Shown piece after piece: positions 21,443 through 33,544 of a DNA stretch of 64,000 nucleotides. The stretch comes from Lyophyllum atratum (taxonomy: Eukaryota > Basidiomycota > Agaricomycetes > Agaricales > Lyophyllaceae). The stretch spans positions 1 through 64,000 of the forward strand of contig JACGCN010000053.1 of NCBI GenBank assembly GCA_014905825.1, read 5' to 3'. Every line of letters begins with the position of its first letter. Position 1 is the stretch's first letter. The notes below the pieces were generated by a model that made no database searches, had not been told where the DNA came from, and worked only from the letters and a program-made list of their open reading frames with translations. A program made the position numbers and the translations under genes.

Positions 21443-24302
21443 ATGGCGGGCTCATCCCAACCCCGCCTGCGAAAGAACCTTCCGGCTGAAACCTCCAATC
21501 TCGATATCGATAACGTCCAGGATGACGAACACGTCGGCGAAGTGTATCAAAACCCAGTGCGTATCTGTTGGACTGAAATGAACACGTGCAATTGAACGAT
21601 GTCGACAGAGAAACCGAAACCACATCGAACAGCTTCTCGAGACTTCGCAGGGCAGCGTAATTGTTGTGTCAATCCTTACTACCCTCGCATTTGCGTTGCG
21701 ATTCTACAAGATCAACCACCCAGACCAGGTTGTGTGAGTGGGCTTCAGCCATCGAACTCTTTACTTTCATCGTATTAAGCGCCTTTGTTTTCCTATCAGC
21801 TTTGACGAAGTACACTTTGGAAAGTTTGCGTCATACTATCTGCGACGCGAATACTACTTCGATGTGCATCCTCCATTCGCGAAGATGCTATTTGGTTTGG
21901 CTGGTTGGTTTGTTGGTTTCGATGGGAACTTCATGTTCGAAAACATTGGCGATAGTTATACGACAAACCACGTTCCTTTCGTCGGCATGCGAGCACTCCC
22001 AGCTATCCTCGGCAGCCTGACCATCCCAGTCATCTATGCGATCATGAAAGAGAGTGGATATTCCACGGTCATCGCTGCTTTCTCGGCATCCATTGTGCTA
22101 TTCGGTATGTCAAAACCATTATCAGCACAATGTCAGAGTACTGACATTCAGGCAGATAATGCACACATTGCGCAGTCCCGCCTCATTCTTCTGGACGCGA
22201 CGTTGATCTTCTTCATGTCGCTTACCATTTATAGCTACATCCGCTTCCGCAAACTTCGCTACTCGTGAGTTGAGAATATGATACGAATACACCGTACCCT
22301 GACTTGCTGCCAGGGAATTTTCATCAGAATGGTTCACCTGGCTCATCGCCACTGGGGCATTCATGGCATGCACATGGGGTTCCAAAGTCAATGGCATCTT
22401 GACGGTTTTCACAATTGGTATCGCTGTTTTGATCGACTTGTGGGATATCCTGGACGTCAGGAAGAATCCTTCCATGGTATGTACCCAACGCTTCTTTATT
22501 GATCCACCGCTAATGACCTTGTAGGATCATTTCTGGAAGCATTTCTTGGCCCGAGCCGTTGGTCTCATCGTCATACCCTTTATCATCTATCTCTCCTTCT
22601 TCTACGTCCATTTTGCCATCCTCACGCACTCTGGCCCTGGCGATACATTCATGAGCCCTGCATTCCAGGAAACTCTTTTGGGCAATGAAATGTTGCTAAA
22701 CAGCCACGGCGAGTCACTTTTTCCTGCTCAGTTGTTGGACGGATGCCAATTATGCTTCACATTCAGAAATTCGCTATTACGACACTATTACCATGAGACA
22801 CAAGGACACAAAAGTTTTCCTGCACTCTCACGTAGAAACATATCCTTTGACCTACGAGGATGGACGTGTAAGCAGCCAAGGTTCATAGTCTCGCCGTTTC
22901 TGTGCGGTTTGCTTGCTCACGCCGTCAAACTTACAGGTCAACAAGTGACTGGATATGGCCATAACGATACGAACAACCATTGGCAAATCGTCCCCACGAA
23001 GGCCCTTCCAGAGACAGGTCGTGGACGCATCGTGCGACACAACGACGTCATTCAACTGCTACATGTCAACACCAATACCAACCTACTCACTCATGATGTC
23101 GCCTCGCCCCTTATGCCTACCAACCAGGAGTTCACGACTAGGTCGAAGGATGACCACTCAAGGCACAACGATACCCTCTTTCAAGTAGTCCTTCTCGATA
23201 GCCATGATGGGCAAGCATGGAAGAGTAAATCTGGATATTTCAGGCTGCTTCATGTCCCCACCAAAGTTTCAATGTGGACACACGCCAAGCAGCTCCCCGA
23301 TTGGGCCTTCAAGCAACAGGAGATAAACGGCAACAAGAACCCCGCGGAGAAGACTGCGACATGGTACGTCGAAGACATAATTGCCGATGAGAGTAAGCAG
23401 CCGCACTTTCGTATGGTCACACTTTCTAATGGTGAACAGATGGGGAGGATGTCACAGAACGTGGCGAGCAAGTTCCTAAGAAGGAACCCAAGAGCATGAA
23501 CTTTTTCAAGAAATTCGCCGAGCTACAACTTTTGATGATGCAACACAACGCGGGTTTGACGGCGTCACACCCTTATGCAAGTAGCCCGATCAACTGGCCA
23601 TTCCTTTTGAGTGGTATCAGTTTCTGGACCGAGAGCGAGCCCCAGAAACAAATCTACCTTATTGGAAACCTCATTGGCTGGTGGACTTGTGTTGTGGCGC
23701 TATCTATCTACGTTGGTATTCTTGGTGCAGACCTCCTGGCAAGGCGTAGAGGAATCGATCCCATCCCTAATGGTACGAATACTTCGCTCTTGCATCCTCA
23801 CCCATCTGAAATATGTTGTTCCTTATAGCTGCCCGTAACCGTCTCTGGAACAACGCTGGCTTTTTCCTTCTGGTCTGGGGAGTACATTATGCTCCCTTCT
23901 TCCTCATGAACCGCCAACTCTTCGTTCACCACTACCTTCCCTCCCACTTGGCATCCGCCATGATTGCTGGCGCTGTCTTGAACTTTGTCCTGAGCGACAC
24001 TATTAATTACCCTATATCTGTTCGCGGACCGACTACGCGTGCCCGCCCTTCGCAGTACTCCGATATCGGTCTCAAAGGTCCTGTCATACTGGTTGTGTAT
24101 GGAATCCTGCTGTTTGCTATGTTTGCGTTCATGGCGCCCCTGACTTATGGAACACCTGGGTAAGACATTATGAGGTTGACTTTCATTCGAGACCCCGACT
24201 GACTTTGCCTATAGATTGGATGGCGACCAAGTGAACAGCAAACGGTTGCTTACCACCTGGACGCTGCACTTCGCGGCGAAAAAGACGGCCGAGACTGTCT
24301 AA
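21443..24302 (+). CDS. PMT4: Protein O-mannosyltransferase, Pmt4 type
   Basis: ER membrane enzyme that moves mannose from dolichol phosphate to Ser/Thr of secretory proteins. The ATG at 21443 opens MAGSSQPRLRKNLPAE. The first luminal loop carries the acidic FDEVHFGKFASYYLRREYYF motif and HPPFAKML, followed by many membrane segments. FHSP-like and MIR-type repeats follow (EIRYYDTITMRHKDTKVFLH, GQQVTGYGHNDTNNHWQIV, DVIQLLHVNTNTNLLTHD, FRLLHVPTKVSMWTH). The C-terminal part (AARNRLWNNAGFFLLVWGVHY, MNRQLFVHHYLPSHLASAM) is typical. The stop is TAA at 24300-24302. There are about nine introns. One is a GC-AG intron (22709-22766) whose use restores ...LLNSH-EIRYYDT.... The GxGxF-type MIR pattern and MRHKDTKVFLHSH favour the Pmt4 subfamily. 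Confidence 0.9.
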
Positions 24303-24546
24303 AACCTAGACACAGTTGGATGCGGCTGGTCAGATTATATAGTTATGGATATTGATCTTGTAAATACGTGGATTGGTTTGTCCACACCAGAGTAGAGAAC
24401 ACTGATAGTAATACAGCGATGCACGATGACGGAGGTTGTGGATACGATCAAACAATTCACGTTGAGAGACCCAATCAAGGAACAAGGAACGTGCACCTGT
24501 GCCAACTGTTTGAGGCCATTGTTGAAAACCTTCCTTCATAACGACT

Positions 24547-27138
24547 ATGTTCAACGCTCCTCGGCCTGCTCAACGTTACGCAGGCACGTCCTCGACACCA
24601 GGGTTTGGAGGAAGTTTCGTTGACGAGAACCCACTCGCCAATTCGGTGTATGATGACGGGCTTGATCCTTGGAGTGCTGCACCGAGTCCTTCTGCTACTC
24701 CCATACCCCATGGTACTTCTTCCGTGTTCAGTTCAGTGATAGGTGCGTCCTTACTGTAATTTACTACTTGCACTCGTCATTCACCCCTGGTAATCGGCGT
24801 AGCGGATGCGACAGTCCCTGCCATTTACAATGCCTCTTTCGCTGCAGTCGATCCTGGAAATACCGGAGAAACCTCTGTAAGCTCTCTATCGCGTGTTTTG
24901 AGCACTTCTTCCCTACCAGCTGCTACGATTGACAAGGTGAGCGAGCGTTGTGTAAATTTCCCGCAGCCCGTGCCAATTAATGATGTTGCTCCCAGATCGT
25001 CAATCTCGTTAGCTCTCGTCCTCGCGTTTCGAAACTCGAGTTCTTCGTTGCTTTAGCCCTTGTGGCATTGGCACAAGCTGGAAAGGGTATTTCCTCCTGT
25101 CAACATCATCTTCCTCGCTCAAATTCACCATCAACCTATAGATATCAGCATAGAACAGGTTGCCGCTCTATCCTCACAGAATACCCTCCCCGAGCCGAAT
25201 CTCGACCTCTCCAGATTGCAGCCTTCCACTTCATCCTTCGTATCTCCGGCCCCCAACTACAGACAGGACAGCACACAGACTATACGCGCACCTGCGCCCG
25301 CTTACTCCTCTGATGATCCTTGGAACACTAATCCTCGATACGGACTTCCCCAAGGAAGCGGCTTCGACAACTCAAGAGGGGCCGTAATTAATGGTACTCC
25401 ATCGAGTTTAGCGGGTACTGGGCTGCCCAGGGATTGGTGGAAGAAGCAAGAGGTCATAAGGGTGAACATACTGGGTCCGCAAGGGTTCATTTTAAATCGA
25501 TACATGGTGTATGAGATTGCAACTGATGTGAGTCATATACGCCATCCTCTCTCATCTCTGTCTCAACATTATACAGCGAGGTCCTCCTGTCTCCCGACGC
25601 TATTCAGAGTTCGTCTTCTTATGGGATTGCCTACTGCGACGATACCCCTTCCGCCTATTCCCAGCATTGCCACCTAAAAGAGTCGGAGGTACGCCATCCA
25701 CTTTCACTGCCTCTCTTTGATCTGGCTGAACTAGCTATAGGAGATGAACACTTCCTGGAACAGAGACGGTGAGATTTTATCCATGGCTAAAGACCTCTCT
25801 AAAACTTAACGTTCAGGCGAGGTCTTGCGAGGTCCCTCAACTTTGTCATGTATGTATATATGCAGATTTACGGCAATCCCAAGTGACCTTCCCTCCAGAA
25901 ATCATCCTATCATGAAGGACGACGGCCTCCTCGCCGTTTTCCTGACAGAACCATCATTCGAAACGTGGCGGAAACACACTCCCGTATCATTGGATGAAGA
26001 GTCTGTCTCCAAGCGGATAGACCGAATTGAAGAGATGACTATCCCTAGCGATTTGGAAGATAAACTCGCGTGCGTTTCCTCAGTCATAGATTTCAGTCTC
26101 AAACCCTAAATACTTTGGTGTTGTGACCTGCAGAATCGTCCGCGGCAAGCTCAACCCATTGATCGAGCAATGGCAGAGGATATGCATTCTCGCAGAGCGA
26201 ATCATAAGGAGACGAGAAGCAGCTGCGGTACGGACACCTCCAGCCTTCCGACGAGCCTACCTGCCGACTCACTTCTCGTTTACCGTCTTTTCTCCCTCTC
26301 CTCTGTCCGCCCCTCGTTCGACCGATGCCTCTTCACTGTCCGCGTCATCAAACGCCGGTTCCATCTTTGAACACACCCCTGGACAACAGAGTGATTTGGC
26401 GAGGCTCACCAACACACTTCGGGCTGTCGGTGAGGTGAACGAGCACTGTTGGAGAGGAGATGAGTGCGAGTTATCAAATGGGGTGCGCCTGGGCCTCGAA
26501 CAGGTTGCCGTCCATACGCAAAGACATTCTGAACTTTCAGAGTCAAGGGTACTGTCTCTCAAGTAATGCTCCAAGTTCTGATTCTAATACGAGGAGTATA
26601 GACACGCACACTATTGGACACGACTCTGGAAGCTGTAAAGGTGCGCTTACACCCTTCACTCGTGTGCACTCTTTCTCAGATGTGAGCCAGGGCCAACGCG
26701 ATCTCTATGTTGCAACACGCGACCTGTTCATCCGTCATGACCGTCTGTCAATTGATCAGGTCGAACGACTCAAGAGACGAGTAGACGCAAACTCGCTGAA
26801 ACTTGAGGGAATGCGTGCAGCCCAAAAGGAAGGCTGGGAGGAAGAAGTAGAGCGGCTCACTGGCCTTATCGAAAAGGACCAGGCTACTATCGCCGCACAG
26901 CTCAGCAGACGTATCTTTATTCGCGCGTCGTGAGTGTCTTCTGAACTTTGATCCTTGCTTTTCTCATTGCGCAATCAGCATGTGGCACGAACTTCGTGTC
27001 GTACTCCACAACCGCGAGAATGCTCTCCTCACACAGCTAGTGCAGAACTTCTCCCGCGAAGAGCGACAGTTTACTGAGAGCGTCATAAGTAATTGGGTGT
27101 CGCTTGGAGAGGCTGTCGAGGGGATGCCGTACGAATGA
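24547..27138 (+). CDS. MVP1: Sorting nexin Mvp1-like (PX-BAR)
   Basis: Endosomal sorting nexin for membrane-protein retrieval. The start MFNAPRPAQRYAGTSSTPG is followed by a disordered stretch with DDGLDPWSAAPSPSA. An EH-like segment follows (VSSRPRVSKLEFFVALALVAL). The PX domain begins VIRVNILGPQGFILNRYMVY and includes SRRYSEFVFLWDCLLRRYP and the phosphoinositide-binding FPALPPKRVGG. A helical BAR-type C-terminus follows (LEDKLAIVRGKLNPLIEQW, ALLTQLVQNFSREERQF, WVSLGEAVEGMPYE) up to TGA at 27136-27138. Numerous small introns split the PX and BAR exons. The order EH-like, PX, BAR and the DPW peptide match Mvp1/SNX8 proteins. Confidence 0.87.
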
Positions 27139-27457
27139 CCCTTCTGAACTTATTTTCTATCATCTCTAACGACCTTTACGACTTTTTGAATACGATTTTT
27201 TCATATACCTCCCCACCCAACGAACACTTGTCCTGGACGCGGGTCATTGCATGCCATGAATGAGTCTGTACCCTCACGTCCAAGCAAAAACATATGATAT
27301 TCGCTTTTATTCAGGATGGATAAACGTTCTAGGCAATGATACTATCCGAACCAGATGTGATACGACGAAAACGACATGTAAATGCTTCCGTCCCATACCA
27401 GTCGATATCCAGCACCCTAGATGTGTGTAGAAGTTAGTGATGTGCCGGAACGCCGTA

Positions 27458-29122
27458 TCATTTCCATGCCCAGGAAATTCTGATCTCCTCCTTTGGGATT
27501 GTTTTGAAGTACAAAATATCTTCCTGGTGCCGGTTCGCAAAGCGGCCCCTGTCCTTAGGATACAACACGCGAACCATCTCCAAAGCTGTTCCTGCCTTCC
27601 GCCCCTCTTCCGACTTGCAGCGTGAAGCGACCATGCGCGCGAATTGCCCGTCCGACGATATGCATCGACCGACTACTAGCCTCTTCAAGTTGGGGAGGAG
27701 TAGCTGGCCAGGGGATCCTGCGGCCGGTACCATGAGGGCCGTCAGGAAGGCATCGTTGACCCCGCCGGCCAAGACATGCAGCTCGCTGAGGGATTGGAGA
27801 CATGGGAGGAAGAGGTAGCGAAGGGCGATGTGAGGTAGCAGACGTCTGTCGTTTATCCAGAGTGATTCGAGGGTGCAACCCGAACGGGTACAGAAATTTT
27901 CCAAACTATCAAAGTTGTGGACGTAAGGCGGCTTATGCAGGACGCGAACGGAGCGGAGAGCTGGGAGATGGAAGTGGCTCAAGAAGTCTGCGTACTCACA
28001 GCATACGATAAGATCGATATGAGTCAGATGGGGAATAGCCACAAGCTCGCTAGAAGGTGCAATTGAGGGCGACTCCGTTTTGAGATCCAGCTTGAGAGTT
28101 ACGAGTCGGGAACAATGTTTGAAAATAGAAAGACAGTTATGTATGGTGAGAGGGCAGCATATGTCGAGATGCGTCAACTGCCGCAGAGGAACCAACAAAA
28201 AATGCGAGGTCATTCTATTGGCCCTCCACGTAAATCGCCGAAGCTGGGCCATTTTGGAAGTGGCTCCAGGAATCCTGTTCAGAATGTTCGGATTTTTACA
28301 CCTGGTGGCATCTATGGTGAGAGCTTCAAGTAACGGCGTTGAGGACACCTTGAAGAACAAATTGGCAAACTTTTGCGACTCGCCGATGACGACAGTCACG
28401 TCTTTCCAGCGTTCGACGCGGCCCAGGAGCACCTCCATGAACCTATTTCCCGCTGGTCCTGAGATCTGGAACGTGAGAGGGCGGGTAAGAGATCGCCTAA
28501 GGTATAGATGCAGCAGCTTTTGATGAGAAAGCCGTCGGCCTTCCTTCAATATCGCGGAGAACGCGCTCCAAAGCACCGATGTCTGCAAAGCGAAGCGTCT
28601 CCAATGTCTGCATACCCAAGAGAACACCAGAGGCGCCTCCTTGGGATTCGTTCTACGCGTTATTTCGGACGGCAGACACAAGATAAAGATCTCGCTGAGG
28701 ATATCAAAGTGCAGGTACCCGTAGTGGGTACGCGGTGTTTTCTCAGGTTCAGCCATAGTATGCGAGTTTGAGGAATCTGGCAAGCAGACATCGACAAAGT
28801 AGGCCAGCGGAATAGGCTTTGAAAGTGAAGGAGAGACGGTGTTGGGGTTAGGCTGGGCTACCGTCGTTTGATTAAGGACGGGAGATGTGACTGGCTGTTC
28901 GCCCAACTTTTGTGTATGTGCGTATATTCGGAGTCGCTTTGAACGCCTAGGCGTTTGCACTGAGGAAGCTTGGTTGATCGAGAGCGACGAGATTGGGGGA
29001 ACGCGCAGGAGGTGTAGAGCCTTTTCTTTCCTGGATTGCTTTCGTTCCTTGCGGGACAATCGACTCGTGGTGGCCGCGTCGGAGTGTCCTGGGAAAGAGA
29101 GACTGTCTTCATTTTCGCCCAT
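27458..29122 (-). CDS. F-box/LRR protein (single exon, 554 aa)
   Basis: One uninterrupted frame starting MGENEDSLSFPGHSDAATTS. The N-terminal basic region (SRKERKQSRKEKALHLLR; PRRSKRLRIYAHTQK) could act as a nuclear signal. The F-box-like part reads YGYLHFDILSEIFILCLPSE with APLVFSWVCRHWRRFALQTS, the usual Agaricomycete variant. Leucine-rich segments follow (LTHLDICCPLTIHNCLSIF, IPHLTHIDLIVCCEY, LSELHVLAGG, LLPNLKRLVVGRC). Probably a substrate adaptor of an SCF ubiquitin ligase; the target is unknown. It shares a 288-bp divergent promoter region with the hydrolase at 29411. The family is expanded in mushrooms; two further F-box genes lie in this window. Confidence 0.85.
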   Translation of the reverse strand: MGENEDSLSFPGHSDAATTSRLSRKERKQSRKEKALHLLRVPPISSLSINQASSVQTPRRSKRLRIYAHTQKLGEQPVTSPVLNQTTVAQPNPNTVSPSLSKPIPLAYFVDVCLPDSSNSHTMAEPEKTPRTHYGYLHFDILSEIFILCLPSEITRRTNPKEAPLVFSWVCRHWRRFALQTSVLWSAFSAILKEGRRLSHQKLLHLYLRRSLTRPLTFQISGPAGNRFMEVLLGRVERWKDVTVVIGESQKFANLFFKVSSTPLLEALTIDATRCKNPNILNRIPGATSKMAQLRRFTWRANRMTSHFLLVPLRQLTHLDICCPLTIHNCLSIFKHCSRLVTLKLDLKTESPSIAPSSELVAIPHLTHIDLIVCCEYADFLSHFHLPALRSVRVLHKPPYVHNFDSLENFCTRSGCTLESLWINDRRLLPHIALRYLFLPCLQSLSELHVLAGGVNDAFLTALMVPAAGSPGQLLLPNLKRLVVGRCISSDGQFARMVASRCKSEEGRKAGTALEMVRVLYPKDRGRFANRHQEDILYFKTIPKEEIRISWAWK

Positions 29123-29357
29123 CTAGGGATCGTTCGCTGGGTACCGCGCGTGTTCGAGATGTTCACTGAAGAGTTTGTGGCGAAGTCCAAATGGGGTAAC
29201 TGCAATCACACTGATGCTCAAATACACATAAATACTGCGATTTGCCGAGTGGCTACAGTCGACGCGGAACAACACCTTTTGCTGCGTGCTGCGGCGACGT
29301 GCTGCGGACCGCTGGTTCTCAGCCCAAAGTGATAGTGGATCTACAATGTACACGCCC

Positions 29358-29365
29358 TATAAAAG
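29358..29365 (+). promoter_or_regulatory. TATA box of the alpha/beta hydrolase gene
   Basis: TATAAAAG 45 bp before the ATG at 29411, within the divergent promoter shared with the F-box gene. Confidence 0.55.
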
Positions 29366-29410
29366 ACCGTTGGAGGAGCCACTTGGCACACTAAATCGAC
29401 TCAAGTTCGC

Positions 29411-30403
29411 ATGAGTATTGAAAAGCTACTCACTCTGCCCGATGGACGAACACTGGCCTACGATGACGGTGGAAATCCCGACAGCTCCGTCGTTGTCGTG
29501 TTTCTGACAGGAATCTTGAGCATTGGGAAGGTTACGCGCATCCCACCAGCACTCCAAGCCAAAGGTGCTCACTACATCGCACCAACCTTGCCAGGTTACG
29601 GAAACACCTCACCCATTCCCAAAGGCCAGACTTATGCCGCTACTTTAGCAGGCGACATGTCGTTCTTGCTTGACCACCTTCATCCCATTCAGCCCAGCAC
29701 GTCTGATCTGAAACTATACATTTCTGGTGGATCTTTCGGCACCGCGCCTGCGCAGATGCTTTACGGCGCGCCGTTCAACGTCTTTCCTCATGGCCGGCAT
29801 ATCAAAGGCATGCTCCTCCTCGGTGCTTTCCCTCCTTTCGTTAACGACGAGGAAAGAGCCTTCTCGTATACACGCGACATGTCCTGGCAGACCTACTTTG
29901 GTGTCGGCCCCCCTGCTCGCATCGTTCCATTTCGCCTCCTTCAGCGCCTCACAAAGAGTGTCATTCAACGGAACCTTGCTACCCAAGAGAGCGCAGAGGC
30001 CTTCCTCCGTGGTTTCCTCTTTGATAAGATGGGGGCCGAGGAGAAAGAGGCATATAGGGCTTGGAGGGAGAAGAACGGTTACGAAGAGGGACAGTTGTGT
30101 CGGGAGATGGCGGAAAACAACCGGAGGAGCGTCGAAAAGACTTGGGAAGGTTTTATGAGCACTGCTGAAGTGCTCCATAGTGACTGGGGCTGGGAGAAAA
30201 AGCTGGGAGAGCTGGATGAGGACCATACAGTAGCTCGGAAGGTCTTGATTGTTGGTGGAACCGAGGACGATGGAACAACCATCGAATGGGGGAGATATCT
30301 TGCATCTAAGTATGCCAACGCCCGAATCAAGATCGTGGCGGGTGGGCATATCTCGGTAATATTCTCCCTCGACGATATCTGGGCAGAGTTTATGGAGGAC
30401 TAA
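29411..30403 (+). CDS. Alpha/beta hydrolase, 330 aa, single exon
   Basis: Complete frame from MSIEKLLTLPDGRTLAYDDG to WAEFMED. The lid-less N-terminal sheet VVVVFLTGILSIG precedes TLPGYGNTSPIP. The nucleophile elbow is ISGGSFGTAPAQ (G-G-S-F-G), about residue 110. A late VLIVGGTEDDGTT supplies the likely acid, and VAGGHISVIF the catalytic histidine near residue 317. No signal peptide, so probably cytosolic. Substrate unknown. A degraded tandem relative follows at 30794. Confidence 0.85.
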   Translation: MSIEKLLTLPDGRTLAYDDGGNPDSSVVVVFLTGILSIGKVTRIPPALQAKGAHYIAPTLPGYGNTSPIPKGQTYAATLAGDMSFLLDHLHPIQPSTSDLKLYISGGSFGTAPAQMLYGAPFNVFPHGRHIKGMLLLGAFPPFVNDEERAFSYTRDMSWQTYFGVGPPARIVPFRLLQRLTKSVIQRNLATQESAEAFLRGFLFDKMGAEEKEAYRAWREKNGYEEGQLCREMAENNRRSVEKTWEGFMSTAEVLHSDWGWEKKLGELDEDHTVARKVLIVGGTEDDGTTIEWGRYLASKYANARIKIVAGGHISVIFSLDDIWAEFMED

Positions 30404-30793
30404 TGCGGGTTACCTCCCTGTTTTTGAGTGCATGGTATGCCTTCTGCATCGCCATTTGCGTCGTTGATGAGTTATACTTACGCTCAATAGCAGGAATATT
30501 TCAAACGGACATGTCACTGTACAGTCTACTACGATACCCAGTCGATTTAGCATGTGTTCTTATTTGCTTATTATGATGGTTCAATCCGACTATCCATGCC
30601 ATCGAGCAAGACCAATCAGCTCGTTATCACGAGCCGTCAGCATCGGTTTCCTACGACGATGCTGTGTTGGGCGAGGTACGCATCCAAGTGCTCTTGTGCT
30701 CAGAGCGACCCAGGCACCTGCCAAAACCCCACCAGGGCTTATGCAAATGCAAAATACACTGTTTTAGCATCCACATTGGAAAGTCGGGGGGCA

Positions 30794-31290
30794 TGAGTAC
30801 TGAAAAATTGCCTACCTTTCCTGACGCCAAAATCCTCGCCTACGAGGATGGTGGAAATATCGGCAGCTCTGTCGTGGTCATATATAATATCTGCCCGGAG
30901 TCATGAGCGTTGGGAAGGTGTTCCGTATCGTACTAGTGCTCCAAGTTAAAGGTGTCCACTGCATATAACAGCAGGCCCTGCTGAGGAAGTATATGTATGA
31001 AAATAAACGGCCTGCAAGGCCTACGTAAACGCACACATTCTATGATGGCCTGTACGTGGACTGTCGAATGTATCGCGATGTCGAAGTCTATTCGGGCTGC
31101 TCCCATATGCAAGATCCCTCGTTGGTCTATATTCGGTCTCTGCTGGAAACCAGGATTTCGTTCAGCATGCAGTCGACCCGTCATGAGCGGAAGTATCGTG
31201 CACACGGTGCACTGCGGAATGATCCCGACGTTTCATCTCTTCGTGGTCTTATAAATCGGAGCACTGGAGACATGGAATATCTGGTCATGG
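30794..31290 (+). pseudogene. Decayed tandem copy of the alpha/beta hydrolase
   Basis: 30794 onward reads MSTEKLPTFPDAKILAYEDG and GNIGSSVVV, clearly related to MSIEKLLTLPDGRTLAYDDG and GNPDSSVVV of the neighbour. A frameshift follows, then MSVGKVFRIVLVLQVKGVHC corresponds to LSIGKVTRIPPALQAKGAHY before a stop near 30968. Further on only weak resemblance remains (SSLRGLINRSTGDMEY near 31230 versus EAFLRGFLFDKMGAEEKEAY), so the 3' limit is a guess. The nucleophile region is not recognisable. Not functional. Confidence 0.75.
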
Positions 31291-31404
31291 GACACTGAAT
31301 AGAATTAGTGGGGACGTATGTGATTTTTTAGGTGTCGCTTACTCGCAGCTTCCAGCACCCAGTTGCATTAGAGTTTTCAGGAAACAAACTCCTCGAATCT
31401 ACGC

Positions 31405-32716
31405 TTACTCTTCAGCCGCCTCTTGTTCCCGTATCTCTCGCTCTAGCCGCTCCCTCTCCGCTTGCCGGAGGCGCATGAGCGTCAAAGACTCATAATCACT
31501 ACCAGCTGGTGATACTTCTGGTATCTTTGAAGCTGCGATATCTGGCTGCGAATGAAAAAGTCAGAGTAGAAAATAGAGTGCTGATGAGAAAAGCATACGA
31601 AGGATGTGGGGAACGAAGAGAATGAGGAGGGATCCGGCGTTGACTGAGTCTGTGGCAGCCCTGCTTGCTCTTTCCCGACCTCTATTCCAGCCTGCCTGGG
31701 TGCAAGTGGTGGAGGTGCGCCTAGCTTCCCCATTTTCTTCAACCACACCAATATCGGAGGTTCCTTTCCGCCGACCCAGCTAACCTCAACGTCCTCCAGA
31801 CCGCGTTCAGGCCTTCCACTCGCACAGACCGCAGCGAACGCGTCTCCAATCTGCTTGAAAGGAACCAGGGCGGTACCGAACTTTGCTGGCTTGTTAGCGG
31901 CCTTTTTGGGAGGCTTGAGTGACAGAACAATCGAGTCTGCGTCGGTTTCCCCAAAGGTGGCCATCAATTTTGCGATAGACTTGGATGTTGTAAGGTCGGG
32001 GTGAGCTTTGAGGTTATATTTCACACGAACAGTCGTGTCTAGTGGATCTATGAATACAAACGCGATGAGCAAGGTTGCACACAAAGAACGAGATGAAAGA
32101 AGCAGACCTAGTGATGGGGCATCCAATTCATCTTCCCTCGCCTCCTCTGCAGCCCTTCTCTTATCCTCCTCTCTCTGCCGAAGCTCGCGCTCCTTCTCCT
32201 CCCTAAGTCTACGTCCCTGATCCTTGATCTGCTCTGTCTCCTGCCATTGTTTCACTTCTGCCTGCTGCTTCTCCACCCTCGCCTTCTTGAACTCGCGCTC
32301 ACGGGCCTCCAACTCCTCCACCATATTCTTTCGCTTGTTGTCATATGACTTGAATCGCTCCGCGCGGGCCTGCTTCAGGCGCAACTTGGCATCGAGCGCC
32401 AGTCGCCGCAGTGGATCGAGGAGCAGTTCATATGCTTGATTTAACTCGTGGAATTTGCGGGCTATAACAAGCAATGATGTCAGGATAAGGTGTACAGCGG
32501 CCCGCCGTAGATAATGAAACGCACCAGCATCCGGATTGTTTGGGTTCTGGGTAAAGGTGTGAAGATGTTTACGAAGCAAGATATAGTAGGTGTACGCACC
32601 CTGTCTGGATGGACTTTGAGAGAACGCTGGCGATAAGCGGTTCTGATCTCTTGTTCAGTGGACTCGACTTTGACGTCGAGTAATTCGTAGGGATTCACCT
32701 CGACCTCTGTATTCAT
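31405..32716 (-). CDS. DNAJC17-like J-domain/RRM protein
   Basis: The ATG at 32716 starts MNTEVEVNPYELLDVKVEST, a J domain whose helix II ends LKVHPDR with the HPD tripeptide needed to stimulate Hsp70. The next exon gives ARKFHELNQAYELLLDPLRR. A long charged coiled coil follows (KQARAERFKSYDNKRKNMVE; EEKERELRQREEDKRRAAEE), then an RRM-like domain (TTVRVKYNLKAHPDLTTSKS; FGTALVPFKQIGDAFAAV). The C-terminus ESLTLMRLRQAERERLEREI runs to TAA at 31405-31407. J domain, coiled coil and RRM in this order match DNAJC17/Cwf23, a spliceosome-associated co-chaperone. Four or so introns. Confidence 0.85.
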
Positions 32717-33544
32717 GTCGTTGGCTTTGTGTTGGTCAAATTCAACTCGTTGCTTTCACGTTCAAGTCGGGCCGTCATTTCCGGATTACGTATTCAGGTG
32801 CGCGGCGCGTCAACGTGGAAGTCAACAGCCATACAACAAACCCCTTGGTTAAGGAAAAAGGCGGTAAATAATGAGGCTATGAAAGGGTGATAAGTGTTTG
32901 GAAGCCGAGTGCTCAGCGCTCATGTACCCGCTGTATTTGACTGGTAAGATGCAAAAGTGACAAAAAGTAAGTAACTGCAGCGCCACAGTCGCTGGGAGCC
33001 GTTCATCGATAATATGGCTGTCCTCTGTGCAACCTACGATATATGATTAGCGGTTTGCGTTTTCCTGCAGCCTCATGTCACATTTGTGGCGCACATCCTC
33101 AGCCTCTGGATAGATAAATGAAATGAAGAAGAGAGCGCACCGGGACATGTTCAACATTATGAAGACAAATCTCATGCTAGATGTACATTTCGCCATATGT
33201 ACGAGTGCCAGGAAGTTCCGACGCCCTCCCATTCCCCTCCCTCTTTCACCTGACGCAAAGCCTAACGTCTTTCTTGTGTTTCGCCCATGGCCGCGGGTGA
33301 TCGACGCGTGGTTGAGCCCTGGAACCCACACCCATGACGGCGCGACGTTGTGCCCTCGTTGTTCCACAGATCATAAATATATCCTCCAGTGGAGATCGGC
33401 AGTTTGGAAACATGGAATTTCGGGGCCGAGCTATATCCGCGGTATATATGGCGGGCGACCTCCACAGTGGAAGTCAACGTGTCCTCTTTTCGTATGCCCG
33501 TGTGAAAAACACCAGGGGCATGACGCCCTAGAGCGTGAGGCCCA
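32717..33544. other. Intergenic between DNAJC17-like and F-box genes
   Basis: Both neighbours run leftward. Only short frames without motifs are present; I see no gene, RNA gene or repeat. Confidence 0.5.

Noticed and set aside
31056..31298. 80-aa plus-strand frame as an independent gene
   Set aside because: Better explained as the degraded 3' part of the hydrolase relic, though the similarity is weak.
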